DNA of 64,000 bases from UBA1930 sp943368475. GTDB taxonomy: Bacteria > Bacteroidota > Bacteroidia > Chitinophagales > Chitinophagaceae. Numbering within the stretch: the stretch's first letter is position 1; every line of letters starts with the position of its first letter. Location of the stretch: positions 1 to 64,000 of the forward strand of contig CALRLF020000007.1 of the NCBI GenBank assembly GCA_943368475.1, given 5' to 3'. Under the pieces are notes generated by a model that had not been told where the DNA came from, did not search any database, and was given only the letters and a program-made list of their open reading frames with translations. The translations under genes and the position numbers were made by a program. This document shows positions 16,940 through 25,715 of the stretch, piece by piece.

Positions 16940-17572
16940 ATGACAAATGAAAAAGCGGTAGCCGAAAAATTATTGCAAATTCAGGCCATCAAATTAAGTC
17001 CTGAAAATCCTTTTACATGGGCAAGTGGTTGGAAAAGCCCCATATATTGCGACAATAGAAAAGTGCTTTCTTTCCCTTTTATCAGAGATTTTATTAAAAG
17101 TGAAATGTGTAATGTAGTATTCGAAAATTTTGCTGATGCTACATTATTGGCAGGCGTTGCAACAGCTGGCATAGCATGGGGTGCAATGACTGCCGATCAA
17201 TTGAAACTGCCTTATATTTATGTTCGCCCTAAACCCAAAGAACATGGTTTGGGAAATCAAATTGAGGGCTTTTATGAAGCTGGACAAAAAGTATTGGTAA
17301 TAGAAGATTTGGTATCTACTGGTAAAAGTAGTTTACAAGTTGTTGATGTACTAAAAAATGCTGGCTTAGAAGTTGTAGGAATGGTTTCTATTTTTACTTA
17401 TGAGTTTGATGTTGCAGCAAAAGCTTTTGCCGACGCTAGTGTTAAATACCAATCCTTAACCAATTACAGTAGCTTAATAGATGTGGCAATTGAAAAAAAT
17501 ATTATTTCAGCCGATATGCAATCTGTTTTGATGGACTGGAGAAAAGATCCTGCAAACTGGCAAGGTGTTTGA
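16940..17572 (+). CDS. pyrE: Orotate phosphoribosyltransferase
   Basis: A 210-residue enzyme that makes orotidine-5'-phosphate from orotate and PRPP in UMP synthesis, cytoplasmic. Visible features are the N-terminal SPENPFTWASGWKSPIYCDN, the Lys-rich loop YVRPKPKEHGLGNQIEG, and the PRPP-binding loop VLVIEDLVSTGKSS (near residues 118-131). The length matches the bacterial family. It stands away from other pyr genes. A near-consensus box TATCTTCG at 16927-16934 could be its -7 element, giving a very short leader. The stop codon is 33 bp upstream of the next start. Confidence 0.95.
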   Translation: MTNEKAVAEKLLQIQAIKLSPENPFTWASGWKSPIYCDNRKVLSFPFIRDFIKSEMCNVVFENFADATLLAGVATAGIAWGAMTADQLKLPYIYVRPKPKEHGLGNQIEGFYEAGQKVLVIEDLVSTGKSSLQVVDVLKNAGLEVVGMVSIFTYEFDVAAKAFADASVKYQSLTNYSSLIDVAIEKNIISADMQSVLMDWRKDPANWQGV

Positions 17573-17604
17573 AATTAGAGTTAAAACCTTTAATAAAATT
17601 TTAT

Positions 17605-18012
17605 ATGAGAAAAATAATTGCTCTTATGAGTTTCTTGTCTATTGCATTTTTTACAAATGCTCAGGTAATGAGTGCAAAACCACAAGCAGTAGTCATTAAA
17701 TCTGCCAACTTACGTTGCTGGGAATGTAAAGAAAAACTGGAAAAATTTTTAACTGTACAAAACAAAGCCTACTTAGAAAATGGCATTACAGAAATGAAGT
17801 TTGATTTATTAAGAGGTGAACTAAAATTAAAATTTTTGCCCGATAGAACCTCTATTGAAGACATTAGAGCAGCAATAAACAATGCAGGTTTCGATGCTGA
17901 TGAAGAGAAGGCAGAACCTGAAATGTATAAAAAACTGCCAAGTGCTTGTAAAAGGGTAGAGGAAGGTGGTGGTCCTAAAAAAGGAGCTCCTTGTCACAAT
18001 CCTCCTTATTAA
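17605..18012 (+). CDS. Small exported protein with HMA-like CxxC motif
   Basis: A 135-residue protein from the ATG at 17605, which gives a good signal peptide (MRKIIALMSFLSIAFFTNAQ); a TTG at 17569 overlapping the pyrE stop is less likely. The mature part has SANLRCWECKEKLEKFL, a CxxC as in heavy-metal-associated (HMA) domains, followed by the HMA-like strand GELKLKFLPDRTSIEDIRAA and AGFDAD. The C-terminus has two more cysteines (LPSACKR, GAPCHNPPY). Probably a periplasmic metal-binding or metallochaperone-like protein; the metal is unknown. It shares the transcript with pyrE by position only. Confidence 0.78.
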   Translation: MRKIIALMSFLSIAFFTNAQVMSAKPQAVVIKSANLRCWECKEKLEKFLTVQNKAYLENGITEMKFDLLRGELKLKFLPDRTSIEDIRAAINNAGFDADEEKAEPEMYKKLPSACKRVEEGGGPKKGAPCHNPPY

Positions 18013-18032
18013 TTTATTTACAAACTATTTAT

Positions 18033-18068
18033 AAAAAAAGGATTTCAATTCATTGAAATCCTTTTTTT
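18033..18068. terminator. Bidirectional terminator between pyrE/HMA and blaR1
   Basis: Perfect 17-bp stem AAAAAAAGGATTTCAAT / ATTGAAATCCTTTTTTT with a 2-base loop. A-rich on one side and T-rich on the other, so it can end transcripts from both directions. Confidence 0.92.
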
Positions 18069-18101
18069 ATTAGTTTAATATTTACTTATTAAAATTTCTT
18101 T

Positions 18102-20066
18102 TTACAAAACCTCAATAATAATTTTTTTATCAGGCTTACCTGTATTCGATACAACTACTTCATAACGTTTGGGTGTGATATTGTTTTTTGATGAATCGTT
18201 ATTTTTTGCTTTAATAGTAATACAAGTAACCACTTCATTATTAATGGTAGAAGTAGTAATAACAGGAGCAGTAACATCTGTTGCATTATTCATTGCATAT
18301 TTAAAACCGGGAATAGTGGCTGCCAATTTGTAATAATTATTTTCATTGGTAGGTTCTTCTGCATGTGCTAGATTTCTTTTTCGTTTGCTCTCAATTATTC
18401 TTGCCGAATCAATCATGCGTTTATTTCTTGCGATTTCTGCTTTTGCAATAGCTACTGTTTTGGCAACATTTTTACTGCTTAAAGCTTCTTTAAAAGCATT
18501 GCTAATTTCCTGTTCAAGGGTATTCCCTTTTAACTTAAATACATCTTGCATTTGCTTAAATTGGTTAATGGTTTTATTAACTTCATTCAACCAAACACTT
18601 TGCTTGTTTTGAGGGCTTGATGCAAACTGCTTTTTTTCAAGTTCTATTCCAGCTTTTTTCATTTCTTCTCCTAATAATTGCCAGCCTTGTGCAAACTGTT
18701 TTTCATTAAAAGAAAATTTTTGTTTTAATGTATCTACAATAAGTTGAGCAAGTTTTTTATGTTCTGTAGCAATGGGTTCCATAGATTCTTCTTCTAATTG
18801 TAGCGATTGTAGTGCTTGCATGGCAACAGGCATTACTGCAGCTACCTGAGCTGGCACTTGTTCCACTTCTTTACTGGCTTCTGCAATTTCAATTTCAGCC
18901 AGAGCTATATTTTTACGTATCTCATCTTGTAAAGGTTTTCTAAAAAAGAAAAGGGGATTAAATAATGGATTGCTCACTTTTGCAGCCATAGGTTCAATCA
19001 TTAAAGAAGTGCTTTTTAATTTGATTGAATTTGAACTTGTAACCATGTTTTTTTGCTGTGGTACAATCCATGTAACACCTAATAAAACAATAGTTATCAA
19101 TAATAAACTGATCAGTTGATTACGGTAGTTAAAACGATTGTTTTTTGTATCCAGCATTCTTCTAACCCTGCTTAGTAAATCATTTTTTTTATTAACTGCA
19201 GTCATAGCAACTGCTGGAGTGTTTTGCAGTACGGCAATTTGTAATAAAGCCGAAGCATAAGTTGCTGCGTTGTATTGAAATTGTAACACCCAATCGTCGC
19301 AACTATGTTCTCTTTCTTTTTTAATGGTATTGCTTATCAGTTGTGTAAATGGATTAAAAAATAATATGGTTTCAACAATAGACAAAGCAATGTTTAGCAA
19401 ATAATCGATACGTTTTATATGTGCCAGTTCGTGTAATAAAACTGCTTCCATTTGTTCAGTACTTAAATGGTTTAGGCTTGCTAATGGAACTAAAATTACT
19501 GGCCTTAAAAATCCAATGGTTAATGGTGTTGTAACTTGCTCACTTAAAAAAATGCGTACTTCTTTTTTTATACCTAAATAGGTAGCGGTTTGTTTTACAA
19601 ATAATTTCCAATCAACATCAATCTTTTGTAAGCCTTGTGTACGTAAGTTTTGAGCATTGTTGTAGCAGTAAATCCATTTTATGCTTAATGTAATAAATAC
19701 CAATAAATAAGCAATAGACAAATAAGGTAATAATCTTTCTGATTGTAAAAAGAAAGATAGTAAATACGCATTAAACCCATTGTTGGTATTTGGTAAAATA
19801 AAATTTATGCCGTTTGTTCCAATTAGTAAACCTGTAGTCCTGATTGCTTCAGCACATTCAAAATAATAGTATTGAAAGGTGAATGTAAACCAAATAAAAC
19901 CCAATAATTGTGCAATGACTGCAACACTATATTTACTACGTGCAGGCATTTGTACAAAACTATTTACAGCTGTACAAACAGCCCAAATAATGGCCATTTG
20001 CCAAAGGCTGTGTGCAATTGCATAGCCCAGAGCCTGTAAAAAAGCAGAGTTGGTTAAGGTTTGCAT
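18102..20066 (-). CDS. BlaR1/MecR1-type M56 antirepressor peptidase
   Basis: A 654-residue membrane protein. The N-terminal ~310 residues hold four likely membrane segments and the M56 zinc-protease motif LLHELAHIKRIDYLLN (HExxH, near residue 209), with SCDDWVLQF supplying later conserved residues. After a further membrane segment (LISLLLITIVLLGVTWIVP) there is a ~320-residue Lys/Glu/Gln-rich, helical extracytoplasmic region instead of the penicillin-binding sensor of true BlaR1. It probably senses an unknown signal and relieves repression by the adjacent BlaI. The start is 4 bp after the blaI stop, so the two are translationally close. No beta-lactamase gene is adjacent. Confidence 0.86.
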   Translation of the reverse strand: MQTLTNSAFLQALGYAIAHSLWQMAIIWAVCTAVNSFVQMPARSKYSVAVIAQLLGFIWFTFTFQYYYFECAEAIRTTGLLIGTNGINFILPNTNNGFNAYLLSFFLQSERLLPYLSIAYLLVFITLSIKWIYCYNNAQNLRTQGLQKIDVDWKLFVKQTATYLGIKKEVRIFLSEQVTTPLTIGFLRPVILVPLASLNHLSTEQMEAVLLHELAHIKRIDYLLNIALSIVETILFFNPFTQLISNTIKKEREHSCDDWVLQFQYNAATYASALLQIAVLQNTPAVAMTAVNKKNDLLSRVRRMLDTKNNRFNYRNQLISLLLITIVLLGVTWIVPQQKNMVTSSNSIKLKSTSLMIEPMAAKVSNPLFNPLFFFRKPLQDEIRKNIALAEIEIAEASKEVEQVPAQVAAVMPVAMQALQSLQLEEESMEPIATEHKKLAQLIVDTLKQKFSFNEKQFAQGWQLLGEEMKKAGIELEKKQFASSPQNKQSVWLNEVNKTINQFKQMQDVFKLKGNTLEQEISNAFKEALSSKNVAKTVAIAKAEIARNKRMIDSARIIESKRKRNLAHAEEPTNENNYYKLAATIPGFKYAMNNATDVTAPVITTSTINNEVVTCITIKAKNNDSSKNNITPKRYEVVVSNTGKPDKKIIIEVL

Positions 20067-20070
20067 TGCA

Positions 20071-20454
20071 CTATTGTTTTTTTAGTTGATTCAACAAAAG
20101 CTGAATTTCATCTAACTCTTCTTTACTGGCGTTGTGGTTGCCCAAAGCTTGCATAACCAGTTTGGTAGACGATCCACCAAATAATGTATCAATCATTTTA
20201 CCCATGAATTGTTGCTGGGTAATTTCCTGACTAACATTGGGTTTGTAAATATGGGTTTTACTGCTATCGTCTCTTTTTACCAACCCTTTTTCAAACATAA
20301 TCTGCATCAGTTTAAGGGTGGTAGTATAGCCACTATCTTTATGTAAACTCAATAATTCATGTACTTCACGTACAGTTGCGGCTTGTTTATCCCACAATAT
20401 TCTTAAAATCTCCAATTCACTTTCGGTGGGTTTATTTTGTTTAGATATTGCCAT
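20071..20454 (-). CDS. BlaI/MecI/CopY-family winged-helix repressor
   Basis: A 127-residue protein with the BlaI winged helix: KPTESELEILRILWDKQAAT, VREVHELLSLHKDSGYTTTL, KLMQIMFEKGLVKRDDS. The C-terminal ~50 residues form the dimerisation helices. In known systems BlaI dimers bind palindromes and are cleaved when BlaR1 is activated. Here two palindromes of identical spacing lie directly upstream (20456-20475 and 20479-20498), the first starting two bases from the start codon. That suggests autoregulation of the blaI-blaR1 pair. Confidence 0.93.
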   Translation of the reverse strand: MAISKQNKPTESELEILRILWDKQAATVREVHELLSLHKDSGYTTTLKLMQIMFEKGLVKRDDSSKTHIYKPNVSQEITQQQFMGKMIDTLFGGSSTKLVMQALGNHNASKEELDEIQLLLNQLKKQ

Positions 20455-20499
20455 GTTTACGATTTAATTCGTAGGCAATTTACGGGAAGTTTCGTAAAC
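20455..20499 (-). promoter_or_regulatory. Two candidate BlaI operators upstream of blaI
   Basis: Two palindromes of the form TTTACG-N8-CGTA: TTTACG at 20456-20461 with CGTAGG at 20470-20475, and TTTACG at 20479-20484 with CGTAAA at 20493-20498. Their centres are 23 bp apart, about two helical turns. Assignment to BlaI is inference from position. Confidence 0.6.
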
Positions 20500-20555
20500 A
20501 AAATTCTAAAATTTTTGTGAATGGTATTTCGTGTTGATAAACTGATATTTATTGG

Positions 20556-20610
20556 GTAACTAGCTGTAGAATATCTATTGAACTGTGGTGGCGTCTCACC
20601 TTTCAACTGT
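20556..20610 (-). repeat. Dispersed GTGCGACGCC element, copy F (minus)
   Basis: Read on the minus strand: ACAGTTGAAAGGTGAGACGC, then CACCACAGTTC, a spacer, and TACAGCTAGTTAC. Both conserved halves seen in copies C and D are present with the same order and similar spacing. Confidence 0.7.
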
Positions 20611-20629
20611 AAAACTATGTTATGCTTTT

Positions 20630-21187
20630 TTATTGAATATATACGCTGCTTTTGATAGGTAATTCTTTCAATATTTTATTCCAGTCAGAAGTATTTTGCT
20701 CATTAACATAACTAAATATTTTTTTTACGATATTGGTACAATAGTCAATATTTTCTGAGGAAATACAATTGATACATAATGAAGGACAAAGCAAAACAAA
20801 TCTTCCAATCAACAATATATTGCCCCCTTTTTTTAATGAGTCACATGGCGATATTTCTTTGATTTTAAGTGAAAGCATAGAACAGGTATCAATATCCTCA
20901 ATTTTATAAATATCATAAATGATATTCGGTTTCCAATTGTTTAATTTTCTGTCGGCAATTGAAAGTGTTCTCCAAAATAATATTTCCCCAATTTTTTGTA
21001 TTTCATTTGAATTGTTAGTTACTAAACTATGGGCTTTATATTGGTAATTCCAAGGTTTAATAACATTATCAAAATATTCTGCGGAAGACGATTTGAAGTA
21101 GTTTCCTTCTTTACGACTATTTGATTTTTGACTATGACTTGCTTGTATTGTGATAATTGATATAATAACCAATAAACATTTTTTCAT
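20630..21187 (-). CDS. Hypothetical exported protein, 185 residues
   Basis: Starts with a signal peptide (MKKCLLVIISIITIQASHSQ). The mature part has no motif I recognise. It contains several cysteines (DTCSMLSL, SPCDSLKKG, LLCPSLCINCISS, DYCTNIV), some spaced as CxxC, which would fit disulfides or metal binding in the periplasm, and a central helix-rich region. It lies 30 bp downstream of the sterol-desaturase-like gene on the same strand. Codon use looks more AT-rich than its neighbours, and the neighbourhood gives no clue to its role. Confidence 0.65.
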   Translation of the reverse strand: MKKCLLVIISIITIQASHSQKSNSRKEGNYFKSSSAEYFDNVIKPWNYQYKAHSLVTNNSNEIQKIGEILFWRTLSIADRKLNNWKPNIIYDIYKIEDIDTCSMLSLKIKEISPCDSLKKGGNILLIGRFVLLCPSLCINCISSENIDYCTNIVKKIFSYVNEQNTSDWNKILKELPIKSSVYIQ

Positions 21188-21217
21188 TTATTTTACTTTA
21201 ATTAGGTAATTATTTAA

Positions 21218-22096
21218 TCAATCTTTCTTTAGCTCCTTCCTCATTTGTTTGGTTGTTTTCGAACTACCGTCATGGCTCCAGCCTGGAGCATTAAACAGGT
21301 ATCCAAAGAAATCTTTCAATGAATGTACTTTTTTTAAATCTTTACCAATATTTATCCATTCCCAAAAGGCAATTTTAACAGGGTTAAATGTCTGTACATT
21401 TTTAGTTAGACCATAAGTTGGTGTAAATATTTCTGGCTGAAATGTGCCAAATAGTCTATCCCAAATAATTAAAATACCAGCATGATTTTTATCTAAATAC
21501 TCAATATTGCTACCATGATGTACTCGATGATGAGATGGGGTGTTAAAAATAAATTCAAACCATTTAGGTAGTTTATAAACAGCTTCAGTATGAATCCAGA
21601 ATTGATAAATTAAACTAACCGATTGCATAAACAAAATCATTTTTGGATGAAAACCCAATAAAGGCATCCAACTCCAAAACAAAAATGCTCCAGTTAAATT
21701 ACCTGTCCATGTTTGACGCAAAGCTGCTGCCAGGTTATATTTTTCAGAAGAGTGATGCACCACATGGCTTGCCCAAAACCATCTTACACCATGGGCAGTT
21801 CTGTGCATGCAGTAATAACTTAAATCATCTGCAAAAAATATAATTATCCATGCCCACCAAGCATTAAAAGGAATCGTAAATAACCGATGATCGTATATCC
21901 AAACAAAAAATAGTAGAATAAAACTTTTAGTAACTAAGCCAATAAATAAATTACCTAAACCTAAGCTAATGCTGGTAGTTGCATCTTTTACCTCATACAA
22001 ATCACGTTGGGTTTTAATGGCATAAACAACTTCTATTATTATTAAGAGAATAAAGGCAGGTATGGCATCAAGCAATATATTTCTCAACTCTGGCAT
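21218..22096 (-). CDS. Sterol desaturase/fatty-acid hydroxylase-family membrane enzyme
   Basis: A 292-residue membrane protein with the eight-histidine di-iron signature of the family: DLSYYCMHRTAHGVRWFW, SHVVHHSSEKYNLA and FNTPSHHRVHHGSN. About four membrane segments are visible (for example AFILLIIIEVVYAI and AWWAWIIIFFAD). Members hydroxylate or desaturate sterols, carotenoids, sphingolipids or alkylglycerols; bacterial members are mostly uncharacterised. An acyl desaturase is encoded 1.2 kb away at 23301, so a lipid substrate is plausible. A near-match -7 box (TAACTTTA on the minus strand, 22101-22108) precedes it. Confidence 0.88.
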   Translation of the reverse strand: MPELRNILLDAIPAFILLIIIEVVYAIKTQRDLYEVKDATTSISLGLGNLFIGLVTKSFILLFFVWIYDHRLFTIPFNAWWAWIIIFFADDLSYYCMHRTAHGVRWFWASHVVHHSSEKYNLAAALRQTWTGNLTGAFLFWSWMPLLGFHPKMILFMQSVSLIYQFWIHTEAVYKLPKWFEFIFNTPSHHRVHHGSNIEYLDKNHAGILIIWDRLFGTFQPEIFTPTYGLTKNVQTFNPVKIAFWEWINIGKDLKKVHSLKDFFGYLFNAPGWSHDGSSKTTKQMRKELKKD

Positions 22097-22166
22097 GTAG
22101 TAAAGTTAAGGCAGGCAAGATTATAGTTTTACTTTTCAGCAAGAAGTAATTACAACGCTTCTTTTT

Positions 22167-23039
22167 TTAATCGTTTAACATATCAGCCAGTTTTAGTAGC
22201 TCATGCTGTTTATATTCATTGCTATCTAATGAAAAACATTTACTGGTTTCTTCCAATAAAATTTGAATAATGCGTTTATGAGAAAGTGGTTTATAAAATG
22301 CAGGCGTAGGCGTTACATTCATTCGTTTAAAATAATCTTCAATGTCTTTATGTCCGTATGCTTGACCATTTACACCATCTACAAAAAATAATATTTTGTC
22401 TTGTGGATGACCAATATAATTAGCAGGATCGTGGTCTCTTTGATAAAATGCAATTACCATTTGATTAGGTATACTAATAATTCTTGCATTAATTTCTAGT
22501 AATTCACAAACTACCTGATAAATAATTCCATTGGTAATGGTATTACCTTTTTTGGTTTCCAAAACTTTATGAATAAAAAACTCATCAGTATTGTCGTAAT
22601 TAACTTCTACACCTTTTAAGTTGTAATAGTTAAAAATTATACTGCTTAAAACATTGGCATGTTCTAATGGTGTAAGATAATTATTCAGTTCAAGCCAAAC
22701 ATTTCTTCTTATTTTTTCAATGTCTTGTAAAACAGGGGTGGTATGTAATTCAGGATATTGAAATTTTGAAACCAATAATGCACCAAACAGTAAATCGTTG
22801 TAAGCACTGTTTTTCCACTCTTTAAAATCATTCATTAAATCTGTGTAATGCAAACTATGAATAAGCATTTCAATTCTTTCCTGAATGGTTTCGTTGAGTG
22901 TGTTCTCCCAAAGATTTTCTAGGTTGGGTATAATGCCTTTGCCAAAATCTATGATTTTACTAGATACTGTTGAGTAAACCTCTTCATCAGGGTCATCAAT
23001 CAAGGTAAACAGGGCGTTTATTTCTTTGGTTTCCACCAT
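22167..23039 (-). CDS. Transglutaminase-like (SirB1/TPR-associated) protein
   Basis: A 290-residue cytoplasmic protein. The N-terminus begins with short helices (KEINALFTLIDDPDEEVYST) of a type seen in Bacteroidota SirB1-like proteins. A middle region around FHKVLETKKGNTITNGIIYQ-like sequence (the protein reads FFIHKVLETKKGNTITNGII) followed by VVCELLEINARIISIPNQMV matches the degenerate transglutaminase fold of SirB1 (KdpA-adjacent in proteobacteria). The catalytic Cys of true transglutaminases is not evident, so enzyme activity is doubtful. Function is unknown. Confidence 0.65.
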   Translation of the reverse strand: MVETKEINALFTLIDDPDEEVYSTVSSKIIDFGKGIIPNLENLWENTLNETIQERIEMLIHSLHYTDLMNDFKEWKNSAYNDLLFGALLVSKFQYPELHTTPVLQDIEKIRRNVWLELNNYLTPLEHANVLSSIIFNYYNLKGVEVNYDNTDEFFIHKVLETKKGNTITNGIIYQVVCELLEINARIISIPNQMVIAFYQRDHDPANYIGHPQDKILFFVDGVNGQAYGHKDIEDYFKRMNVTPTPAFYKPLSHKRIIQILLEETSKCFSLDSNEYKQHELLKLADMLND

Positions 23040-23300
23040 TGGGTTTTGTTTTTGTTATGGAAGACAGTTCATTAACGAATATTGCTCTACCATTTACACA
23101 ATTCAAACTACGTTAAATTTAAGTGAAGAATCAAGCATAAGTTATTCCACCTATGTGGAAATGTGTGTGGCTCAGCTGTTTTGTTTAGCAAATTGATGTT
23201 AAGGTTTAATAATGTTCGCACGTTGATAACAGATGACACAAATCATACTTAGTTTCAAAATTATACGGCTATATTGCAGCGTTAATTTAAAAACCCTTTA

Positions 23301-24380
23301 ATGTCATCTATTAGTTTACCTAAGTTTCCGGTTGTAAAAGAAAGTTTACATGCCGAATTAAGAAGAAGAGTTCAACAGTATTTCGATGAAAATGGTATTT
23401 CAGCTACAGGAAATATCAGCTTGTTTTCAAAAGCCATCATTTTAGTAAGTTCATTTGTTGGTGTGTACATTCACTTAATATTTTTTACACCACATTGGTA
23501 TTTTGCGATACCTGAGTGTATAATTTTAGGTGGATTAATTGCAGCCATTGGTTTTAATATTATGCACGATGGAAGCCATGGTAGTTTCAGTAAATACAAA
23601 TGGAAAAATAAATTAGCTGCTGCATCCTTAAGTATGATGGGGGCTAACCATTTTTTGTGGAATATGAAGCATAATATGATTCACCACAGCTTTACCAATA
23701 TTGATGGTGTTGATGATGATATTGAAGTAGGTGTTTTCATGCGTATGGCTCCAACACAAAAACGTTTATTCTTACACAGATTTCAGCATTTTTATTTTTG
23801 GTTTTTATACATGTTGTTGTATGTATTTTGGATTTTTTTTACAGACTATAAAAAATATTTCTCTAAAAAAATTGGCGACATTCCATTAAAGAAAATGGAA
23901 GTAAAAGATCATATTGGCTTTTGGGTTACTAAAGTTTATCATGGAATTGTATTTATTGCATTACCAATTTTAATGGTAGGCTGGGTTAATTGGTTGGTAG
24001 GTTTTGCTGTAGCAACTATGTTTTCTGGGTTTGTGTTAAGTATTGTTTTTCAGTTGGCACATACTGTAGAGCACACTGAGTTTCCTGTTGCTGATATCGA
24101 TACACAAAAGTTACCTGATGAGTTTGCTGCACATCAAATTAAAACAACTGCAAATTTTGCTACAAGAAGTAAAATTGTTAGTTGGTTGGTAGGTGGATTG
24201 AATTTTCAAATTGAACACCATTTATTTCCTAAAATATCGCATGTACATTACCCTGCCATCAGCAAAATTGTAAAAGCTGTTTGTCAGGAATATCAATTGA
24301 ATTACATCGAATATCCTACAGTTCGTAGGGCCGTTGTAGCCCATGTACGTTTCTTAAAACAAATGGGTACACAGGCTTAA
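23301..24380 (+). CDS. Acyl-lipid/acyl-CoA desaturase
   Basis: A 359-residue membrane di-iron desaturase. Three histidine boxes are present: HDGSHGS (near residue 90), NMKHNMIHHSFTN (near 124) and NFQIEHHLFPKISHVHYP (near 303). The QxxHH form of the third box is typical of front-end desaturases, but no cytochrome b5 domain is fused. Membrane segments include SKAIILVSSFVGVYIHLIFF and FWFLYMLLYVFWIFF. It inserts double bonds into membrane fatty acids using O2 and an external electron donor. It ends at a strong terminator. Confidence 0.9.
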   Translation: MSSISLPKFPVVKESLHAELRRRVQQYFDENGISATGNISLFSKAIILVSSFVGVYIHLIFFTPHWYFAIPECIILGGLIAAIGFNIMHDGSHGSFSKYKWKNKLAAASLSMMGANHFLWNMKHNMIHHSFTNIDGVDDDIEVGVFMRMAPTQKRLFLHRFQHFYFWFLYMLLYVFWIFFTDYKKYFSKKIGDIPLKKMEVKDHIGFWVTKVYHGIVFIALPILMVGWVNWLVGFAVATMFSGFVLSIVFQLAHTVEHTEFPVADIDTQKLPDEFAAHQIKTTANFATRSKIVSWLVGGLNFQIEHHLFPKISHVHYPAISKIVKAVCQEYQLNYIEYPTVRRAVVAHVRFLKQMGTQA

Positions 24381-24404
24381 TTAATTGTAAAATCTATAAA
24401 CTTG

Positions 24405-24434
24405 AAACTCCAACACAAGTGTTGGAGTTTTTTT
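24405..24434 (+). terminator. Terminator after the desaturase gene
   Basis: Perfect 12-bp stem AAACTCCAACAC / GTGTTGGAGTTT with an AA loop, followed by a T-run, 25 bp after the stop codon. Confidence 0.9.
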
Positions 24435-24447
24435 ATTTCTTTGCAGT

Positions 24448-24951
24448 ATGACGAGAAAAATTGTGATAGCTGCATTAGCAACTGTTGTAATGATAGTTGT
24501 AATGCGTTGGATGGGTATTGGATTGGAAAGTAAGGTGAGCCCATTGGGTATTGTAAGCTTCGAATTGGCCAACAATTTTGGTGAAGCAAAAGAAATTATT
24601 CAGGCAGTTGGGCAAAGGCCATTGCAATGGAATATTGCAATAGATTTTTTATTTTTAATAGCTTATTCATTCTTCTTTTTCTTTTGTTGCAAAGCTTTGA
24701 TGAACAATTATCGATCATCTGGCTTAAAAACAATTGGGTTGATTTTTTTAGAAATCAGTGTACTAGTTGGTGTATTGGACTTAATTGAAAATATTGCCAT
24801 GCTCATTACATTAGGTGGCTATGGAAGCGATATTAGTGTGGGTGTTAGCCATTGGGGTGCTATTGCCAAATTTGGTTTAGTGGCACTCGTAATTGTTTAT
24901 ATTATTGTTGCATCGGTAACGATGTACATCATTTCAAAGAAAAAAGCATAA
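24448..24951 (+). CDS. Hypothetical membrane protein, 167 residues
   Basis: Four membrane segments are visible: IVIAALATVVMIVVMRWMG, WNIAIDFLFLIAYSFFFFFC, TIGLIFLEISVLVGVLDLIE and FGLVALVIVYIIVASVTMYI. No catalytic motif is recognised. The stop codon shares its last base with the rlmB start (TAATG), so the two genes are co-transcribed and translationally coupled. That coupling does not indicate function, since RlmB is a cytoplasmic methyltransferase. Confidence 0.75.
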   Translation: MTRKIVIAALATVVMIVVMRWMGIGLESKVSPLGIVSFELANNFGEAKEIIQAVGQRPLQWNIAIDFLFLIAYSFFFFFCCKALMNNYRSSGLKTIGLIFLEISVLVGVLDLIENIAMLITLGGYGSDISVGVSHWGAIAKFGLVALVIVYIIVASVTMYIISKKKA

Positions 24952-25715
24952 TGTTTATTCCTAAAAAAAATATCATAGCAGGACGTAACCCAGTTGTTGA
25001 AGCTTTAAAAAGCGGACAAACAATTGATAAAATTTTATTGTCTAAAAATGCCAGTGGCGATGTGATTAATGAAATTAGAAATTTGGCCAAAGACAATAAT
25101 GTACCCATTCAATATGTGCCAGTACAAAAAATAAATGGATTAACCAATGTACAGCATCAGGGGATTTTGGCTTTTAAAAGTGCAGTACGTTATCAGGATT
25201 TGCAAAGTGTAATAGACTTTGTGAACAGCAAAGGAGAAGTGCCTTTGTTTATTATTTTAGATGGGGTTACCGATGTTAGAAATATTGGTGCCATTGCACG
25301 TACAGCAGTTTGTTGTGGTGCTCAAGCAATTATTATTCCTGATAAAGGTGTAGGGGCTTTAAATGAAGATGCAGTAAAAACTAGTGCAGGTGCATTGGAG
25401 CAAATTAATATTTGCCGTGTAAACAGTTTAATGAAAGCTGTAGATGATTTGCATTTGAATGGCATAAAAGTTTTTGCCAGTGAAATGACAGCCGATAAAA
25501 AATTATTTCAATTAGAACTGCAAGAACCATGTGCCATTGTAATGGGTAGTGAAGACAAAGGTGTTTTTCCTGCGTTGATGCGTATTTGTGATGAAAAGTT
25601 CAACATACCTATGGTCAACAATTTTGAAAGCCTGAATGTAAGTGTTGCAGCAGGAATGATTTTGTATGAAACCATGAAGCAGAGAACCCAGTCAATAGTC
25701 AATAGTCAATATTAA
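24951..25715 (+). CDS. rlmB: 23S rRNA (guanosine-2'-O)-methyltransferase RlmB-like (SPOUT)
   Basis: A 254-residue protein from the ATG at 24951 (MFIPKKNIIAGRNPVVEALK); the frame extends further up but overlaps the preceding gene. The N-terminal ~75 residues form the substrate-binding domain. The SPOUT domain has FIILDGVTDVRNIGAIARTA, then GALNEDAVKTSAGALEQINI, CAIVMGSEDKGVFPALM, and SLNVSVAAGMILYE forming the knot. It uses AdoMet to methylate the ribose of a guanosine in 23S rRNA (G2251 in E. coli). The last codons (QSIVNSQY) come from three 7-bp repeats, so the C-terminus is repeat-derived. The mvaB-like start overlaps downstream. Confidence 0.9.
   Translation: MFIPKKNIIAGRNPVVEALKSGQTIDKILLSKNASGDVINEIRNLAKDNNVPIQYVPVQKINGLTNVQHQGILAFKSAVRYQDLQSVIDFVNSKGEVPLFIILDGVTDVRNIGAIARTAVCCGAQAIIIPDKGVGALNEDAVKTSAGALEQINICRVNSLMKAVDDLHLNGIKVFASEMTADKKLFQLELQEPCAIVMGSEDKGVFPALMRICDEKFNIPMVNNFESLNVSVAAGMILYETMKQRTQSIVNSQY
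25691..25711 (+). repeat. Heptamer array at the rlmB 3' end
   Basis: Three perfect tandem copies of GTCAATA. They encode the last residues of RlmB and run up to its stop codon region. The same unit recurs twice at the folB stop (52894-52907). Confidence 0.85.

Noticed and set aside
23040..23300. Possible RNA gene or riboswitch upstream of the desaturase
   Set aside because: No stable stem-loop set or conserved motif visible by eye; the gap seems to hold only promoter-type AT-rich sequence.
24852..24951. N-terminal extension of RlmB
   Set aside because: The 33 extra residues overlap the preceding membrane-protein gene in another frame and do not resemble the family; the ATG at 24951 is preferred.
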